A stretch of 34,881 nucleotides of DNA. Source: JBBRHH01 sp038222915 (GTDB taxonomy: Bacteria > Planctomycetota > Phycisphaerae > Tepidisphaerales > Tepidisphaeraceae). The stretch covers positions 1 through 34,881 of the forward strand of contig JBBRHH010000003.1 of NCBI GenBank assembly GCA_038222915.1, read 5' to 3'. Shown here in pieces: positions 31,328-34,881 of this stretch (its first letter is position 1; each line of letters starts with the position of its first letter). The notes beneath the pieces were generated by a model. The model was not told where the DNA came from, ran no database searches, and was given only the letters and a program-made list of their open reading frames with translations. The position numbers were made by a program, and so were the translations under genes.

Positions 31328-31777
31328 TCATTTGGCGTTCATCAGCGCCGGATGGTTCTGCAACAGCCAAGCATAAATCTGATCAACCAGATCCTGCGCC
31401 AACCCCAGCATCGTCTTCGCTTCCCCATCCGTTATCGCCCCCGCAATGTCATAGATGCTGGCACTGCGTTTCTTGCGGTAGCGGTCCAGCTTCTCGATCA
31501 ATTCCTTCTCGAGCCCAACCGTAAACGCCAGCGAGCTTATAACGCGGAAATGATGCGAGTCTCCCTTCAAGACGTTGTATCCCGACGCCACAAGAGCCGC
31601 CGTCCCCGCCTGCAACGCCGCGTTGTAAGCGATGTTGAATCGCCAATCATTGTCGAGCCCTTTGACCTTTGCGCTTTTGAGATCGCGATCCGCCAGCGCG
31701 AGTAGGTCGAGAATCTCCTGTTGCGTCGGCTGATGGACCTTGAGCCACCCGTTTTTCTGCCACTCGCTCAAGCTCAT
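31328..31777 (-). CDS. HEPN-domain protein, probable toxin of a HEPN/MNT pair
   Basis: HEPN domains form dimeric RNases in toxin-antitoxin pairs with minimal nucleotidyltransferases (MNT). The about 149-residue all-helical protein begins MSLSEWQKNGWLKVHQPTQQ and has ALADRDLKSAKVKGLDNDWR, FNIAYNAALQAGTAALVASG, DSHHFRVISSLAFTVGLEKE and the late polar motif LDRYRKKRSASIYD, where the Arg/Ser...Tyr-Asp segment stands in the position of the HEPN active-site motif. I use the ATG at 31777, which has GGAG 6 nt upstream; the ATG at 31783 adds two residues. Its first 131 nt overlap, in another frame, the end of the upstream MNT gene, so expression is tightly coupled. Confidence 0.8.
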   Translation of the reverse strand: MSLSEWQKNGWLKVHQPTQQEILDLLALADRDLKSAKVKGLDNDWRFNIAYNAALQAGTAALVASGYNVLKGDSHHFRVISSLAFTVGLEKELIEKLDRYRKKRSASIYDIAGAITDGEAKTMLGLAQDLVDQIYAWLLQNHPALMNAK

Positions 31778-32354
31778 GGTCATCTCCGATCAGGTAAACT
31801 TTCTCGCCACTCGCCACCCTGTGCACAAATGAATTGCCGGCCGCCCATTTCGTCCGCCATTCCAGCGCAGTCAGAATAAACGCATTGATCTCCCGTCCGA
31901 GCGACTCCTGCTCTTTCAGCAACAACGCGTGTATCCGCTCGTCCGAAACCTTTGCGCCTTTGGTGATCACCAAAATATCAACATCGCTCTGCTCATGCTG
32001 CTCATTTCGTGCAAATGACCCGAAGATAAACGCCGCCACGATCTCCCCGGCCACATCACTCAGCGCCTGCCGCAGTCGATGCCCCAGGCCAATCGTGCGA
32101 ACAACAATCTGCTTCAGCGGTTCATAAACCGGCGACGCACTGTTCGCCTGAAAAAACCGCTGCCTGTCGCGACGAAGAATGCCGGATTGCGTCAGCAATT
32201 TCAATTCGCGCTGCACCGCCCCCGTCCCACATCCCGTCCGCCGCACGACATCCCGCAAATAAAACGACTCGTCCGGCCGCAAAAACATCAACGCCAGCAC
32301 GGCCTGCCGCGTGCTTCCAAACAGAACATTGCCCGGATCAATAAGCGCAACCAT
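31647..32354 (-). CDS. Winged-helix MNT-type nucleotidyltransferase, probable antitoxin
   Basis: This is a 235-residue two-domain protein. The N-terminal winged helix (about 15-75: TRQAVLALMFLRPDESFYLR, DVVRRTGCGTGAVQRELKLL, TQSGILRRDR) should bind DNA and may repress its own operon. The MNT domain has the signature IFGSFARNEQHEQSDVDILV, that is GSxxR followed by the two catalytic Asp residues of SDVD. MNT antitoxins neutralise HEPN partners by adding nucleotides to them or by binding. The fold should end near KVYLIGDDHELE; the remaining about 40 residues (rich in Arg, Ser and Gly) come from the region overlapping the HEPN gene in another frame and look like a non-domain tail. A TACGAT box lies 10 nt before the ATG. 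Confidence 0.85.
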   Translation of the reverse strand: MVALIDPGNVLFGSTRQAVLALMFLRPDESFYLRDVVRRTGCGTGAVQRELKLLTQSGILRRDRQRFFQANSASPVYEPLKQIVVRTIGLGHRLRQALSDVAGEIVAAFIFGSFARNEQHEQSDVDILVITKGAKVSDERIHALLLKEQESLGREINAFILTALEWRTKWAAGNSFVHRVASGEKVYLIGDDHELERVAEKRVAQGPSADATGDSRPTRAGGSRSQKRKGQRARQ

Positions 32355-32402
32355 ATTGAGTACAATCGTACCTATTTTGGTTGCACATGAACAGTGCCCC
32401 TA

Positions 32403-32708
32403 CTAATTCCCCCCAACCCGAGACTCCCGCGGCCTTCCCAGCGGATTCGCCATAAACTGAAACTGGCACGGCCGGCAAATCCGATACTCAAACCGCCGGT
32501 GCACCTGATCCTGCAAATCATCGGCCGTCAACCCGCGCATTTCATCAATCAGCTTCTGCATCTCCCGATCAAAATCCGCCGCCTCCACATCCTTCCCCTC
32601 CAAAGTCGGAATCGAAGGATCCGCAAATACATCAATCCGCACAACATAACTCGAATGTTGCGGCATCAACCGGCCGCAAAGCGCACAGGCAATTGAAGAT
32701 TCGGACAT
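32403..32708 (-). CDS. Small zinc-ribbon-like protein of unknown function
   Basis: This is a protein of about 101 residues with one CxxC pair near the start, CALC in MSESSIACALCGRLMPQHSS, and a second near the end, CRPC in RFEYRICRPCQFQFMANPLG, which together could bind one zinc. Between them is an acidic helical segment (EAADFDREMQKLIDEMRGLT). TACAAC lies 8 nt before the ATG at 32708 and no Shine-Dalgarno sequence is seen, so the mRNA may be leaderless; a TTG seven codons upstream is the other start. It is the second of three minus-strand genes facing away from asnB. The family is not recognised by name. Confidence 0.65.
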   Translation of the reverse strand: MSESSIACALCGRLMPQHSSYVVRIDVFADPSIPTLEGKDVEAADFDREMQKLIDEMRGLTADDLQDQVHRRFEYRICRPCQFQFMANPLGRPRESRVGGN

Positions 32709-32742
32709 GCTCGATTGTTGTACGCTCAAAAGCCGCCCACGA

Positions 32743-33036
32743 CTACTTCCCCCGGGAAATGATCCGCTGCAACATCGTCATCTTCGCGTCAATCCACGCC
32801 GCTCTCCAACCACTCTGAATCGTAAACCACGCCCGTCCCGTCTTCGGCAAAAACGTGATCTCCAGTGTCCCTGCTGCCCGCCCCTCCTTTACATGCCAAT
32901 GAACGCAGCCAGGAAACTTCTTGAGCGTGTCGCGCAGAGTCACCGTCAGGCCACTTTGAGCAATCGCGTTGTCAATGACACTCCCCACCACATCACCAGC
33001 CACCGCATCCGGCAACTGTATTTCAATTTCCCTCAA
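32743..33036 (-). CDS. Conserved-looking small protein of unknown function
   Basis: This is a 97-residue soluble protein, reading MREIEIQLPDAVAGDVVGSV at the start, then IDNAIAQSGLTVTLRDTLKK, FPGCVHWHVKEGRAAGTLEI and TFLPKTGRAWFTIQSGWRAA. The mixed helix and strand content, with CVHWHVKEG followed by a beta-hairpin-like stretch, looks like a compact alpha/beta fold. It uses a TTG start at 33036, with AGGTG upstream; no in-frame ATG is near. It lies 34 nt upstream of the zinc-ribbon gene on the same strand and is divergent from asnB. I cannot assign a role. Confidence 0.6.
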   Translation of the reverse strand: MREIEIQLPDAVAGDVVGSVIDNAIAQSGLTVTLRDTLKKFPGCVHWHVKEGRAAGTLEITFLPKTGRAWFTIQSGWRAAWIDAKMTMLQRIISRGK

Positions 33037-33151
33037 GTCGACACCTGCCCATGCTCTGTGACCATTCGTGAGCCATCGTAAGGCGTCTGACGGTCCGCGA
33101 TGCCTGGAATCTCAGCTTCTCCGCGTCTAACTCCTCCCCTCTCCGCCACAC

Positions 33152-33157
33152 TACAAT
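33152..33157 (+). promoter_or_regulatory. -10 box TACAAT directly before the asnB start
   Basis: TACAAT ends 8 nt before the ATG at 33166. The interval has no Shine-Dalgarno sequence, which suits a leaderless transcript. It is the same arrangement as before rsmB and the Uma2 gene. No clear -35 box is seen. Confidence 0.45.
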
Positions 33158-33165
33158 ACCTCAAC

Positions 33166-34881
33166 ATGTGCGGCATCGCAGGCACCATCGCATTCCACGA
33201 CCAGTTCCGCGTCACCCGCGAAACCCTTGAGGCCATGTCCGCCCACATCGCCCATCGCGGCCCCGACGGCGATGGCCTCCAAATCGACCAGGTCACCATC
33301 GGCCCCCAGGTCGGCCTCGTCCACCGCCGTCTCGCCATCATCGATCTCGACCCCCGCGCCAATCAGCCCTTCACCGACGCCATCGGCCGCCGCATCGTCT
33401 TCAACGGCGAAATCTACAACTACCGCGAGCTCCGCCGCGACCTCGAATCCGCCTGGCCAAACTACCCGTGGAAAACCCAGTCCGACACCGAAGTCCTCCT
33501 CGTCGCCTACGACACCTGGGGCACCAAATGCGTCGATCACCTCGACGGCATGTTCGCCTTCGCCATCTGGGACCGCCCCGCCCAGGAGCTCTTCCTCGCC
33601 CGCGATCGCATGGGCCAAAAGCCACTGTACTACGCCGCCGCCAGAAACAACTCGGCCTTCGCTTTCGCCAGCGAACTCCAGGCCCTAACGCAAGTCCCCT
33701 GGGTCGATCGCGCAACCAACACCAACGCCCTCCTCAACTATCTCCACTGGGGCTACATCCCAGCGCCACAGACGATCTACGCCGGCGCATCCAAACTCCC
33801 GCCCGGCCATTGGATGAAGATTCGCCAGAGCGGCATCGAAATCCAAAAATACTTCGACCCCAACACCACAACCACGCAGCCCAATCCCGACGCCACACTC
33901 GTCCAACAAACCCGCGAGCTCGTCGAGCAGGCCGTCCAACGCCAGCTAGTCTCCGACGTCCCCCTCGGCTGCTTCCTCTCCGGCGGCATCGACAGCTCCA
34001 TCATCGCGGCCTGCATGCGAAAGGCCCTCCCGCCCGATCAACCCCTCCTCACCTTCTCCATCGGCTTCGAAGACCCGCGCTACGACGAAACCCAATACGC
34101 CGCCGCCGTCGCCCATCACCTCAAAACCCAGCACCAAACCTTCATCGTCAAACCCGACGCGGCCAACGATCTCCCCCTCCTCGCCGCCACCTTCGGCGAA
34201 CCCTTCGCCGACTCCTCCGCCCTCCCCACCTACTACCTCTCCCGAGAAACCCGCCGCGAAGTCAAAGTCGCCCTCAGCGGCGACGGCGGCGACGAACTCT
34301 TCGGCGGCTACGACCGCTACCGCGCCATGGCCCTCGCCCAGCACATCCAGCAACTCCCGGCCTTCGCCCAGATCGCTCTCCGCCATCTCGCGACAAAAGC
34401 CCCCGGCCACCACCCCAAATCCCGAGGCCAGCGCCTCCGCCGCTTCGCCGAATCTCTCCACCTCAACCCCGCGTCGCGCTACGCCACCTATATGCACCTC
34501 TTCACCCCCGACCAACTCCAACAACTTCTGAACCAGGAAGCATTCCCCACAAACGCACCCGCACCCGAAGACTACCTCCAATCCCTCTACCACCAGTTCC
34601 AATCCCAAGGCCGCGACGTCGTCCAATCCGCCCTCGCCCTCGACCGCATCACCTACCTCCCCGAAGACCTCCTCACCAAAGTCGACCGCGCCTCCATGCT
34701 CCACGCCCTCGAAGTCCGCAGCCCCTTCATGGACCACCACCTCGTCCATTTCGCATCAACCCTCACCACGCCGCAGCTCATCAAGGGCGGCCCCAAAAGA
34801 ATGCTCCGCGAGGCCTTCGCCCCCGACCTCCCCAGGGAAGTCTTCCGCAGAAAAAAAATGGGCTTCGCCATCCCCATAGGC
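33166..34881 (+). CDS. asnB: Asparagine synthase (glutamine-hydrolysing)-type amidotransferase, 3' end cut
   Basis: AsnB makes asparagine from aspartate, ATP and glutamine; paralogues in surface-polysaccharide clusters modify sugars or lipids. The 572 visible residues show a class II glutaminase domain with the N-terminal nucleophile Cys2 in MCGIAGTIAFHD, AHRGPDGDG, LVHRRLAIIDLD and FNGEIYNYRELR, then the synthetase domain with the PP-loop LSGGIDSSIIAACM, TFSIGFEDPRYDE, ALSGDGGDELFGGYDRYRAM and KVDRASMLHALEVRSPFMDH. The frame is open to the window end, after KKMGFAIPIG, so only about the last 50-80 residues are missing. The start follows from the need for Cys at position 2. Whether it is the housekeeping enzyme or a polysaccharide-cluster paralogue needs the right-hand context. 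Confidence 0.95.
   Translation, partial: MCGIAGTIAFHDQFRVTRETLEAMSAHIAHRGPDGDGLQIDQVTIGPQVGLVHRRLAIIDLDPRANQPFTDAIGRRIVFNGEIYNYRELRRDLESAWPNYPWKTQSDTEVLLVAYDTWGTKCVDHLDGMFAFAIWDRPAQELFLARDRMGQKPLYYAAARNNSAFAFASELQALTQVPWVDRATNTNALLNYLHWGYIPAPQTIYAGASKLPPGHWMKIRQSGIEIQKYFDPNTTTTQPNPDATLVQQTRELVEQAVQRQLVSDVPLGCFLSGGIDSSIIAACMRKALPPDQPLLTFSIGFEDPRYDETQYAAAVAHHLKTQHQTFIVKPDAANDLPLLAATFGEPFADSSALPTYYLSRETRREVKVALSGDGGDELFGGYDRYRAMALAQHIQQLPAFAQIALRHLATKAPGHHPKSRGQRLRRFAESLHLNPASRYATYMHLFTPDQLQQLLNQEAFPTNAPAPEDYLQSLYHQFQSQGRDVVQSALALDRITYLPEDLLTKVDRASMLHALEVRSPFMDHHLVHFASTLTTPQLIKGGPKRMLREAFAPDLPREVFRRKKMGFAIPIG

Overview
The window looks like a chromosomal segment of a GC-rich planctomycete, probably class Phycisphaerae (Tepidisphaerales-like). 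The evidence is a HzsA-related diheme protein, an RTX protein whose N-terminus carries a LEPR-XLL-like motif, kinase/WD40 and PD40 propeller debris, and strongly C-ending codons. This placement is inferred from gene content only. I saw no rRNA, tRNA, CRISPR array, intact insertion sequence or phage.

Layout. (1) 1-2416, minus strand: the 5' part of nuoL, then nuoK and an enlarged nuoJ, the membrane arm of respiratory complex I. (2) 2654-11295, plus strand: a complete high-affinity K+ uptake operon (a 26-residue membrane peptide, kdpF, a TPR-like gene, kdpA, kdpB, kdpC, kdpD, kdpE), with candidate operator and hairpin elements. A convergent PGPGW membrane protein follows. (3) 11873-16832, plus strand: three enzymes that together could reduce a carboxylic acid to an alcohol (a short ANL-type adenylating enzyme, an acyl/aldehyde dehydrogenase and an iron-type alcohol dehydrogenase). 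A Uma2 nuclease-like gene and a VapBC-like toxin-antitoxin pair sit between them. (4) 16833-21872: a zone of gene debris (two PD40 tails, a cyclase-WD40 chimera, a ParE fragment) around one large intact gene for a secreted propeller/diheme HzsA-related protein. (5) 21873-25379: small membrane proteins, a TMEM175-type K+ channel translationally coupled to a DegP/HtrA-like protease, and a small exported protein. (6) 25581-28003: an RTX protein divergent from an ECF sigma factor and its zinc-finger anti-sigma factor. (7) 28204-34881: a coiled-coil protein, rsmB, small and unknown proteins, a HEPN/MNT toxin-antitoxin pair, two small unknown genes, and the 5' part of an asnB-type amidotransferase that runs off the window.

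How the genes work together. KdpDE would sense K+ limitation or turgor and induce KdpFABC, and the TMEM175 channel gives a separate K+ path. The ligase/dehydrogenase/alcohol dehydrogenase set is the best candidate for a little-described metabolic system; its substrate cannot be read from sequence. Several genes have a TAnnnT box only 6-8 nt before the start codon and no Shine-Dalgarno sequence, which suggests frequent leaderless transcription.
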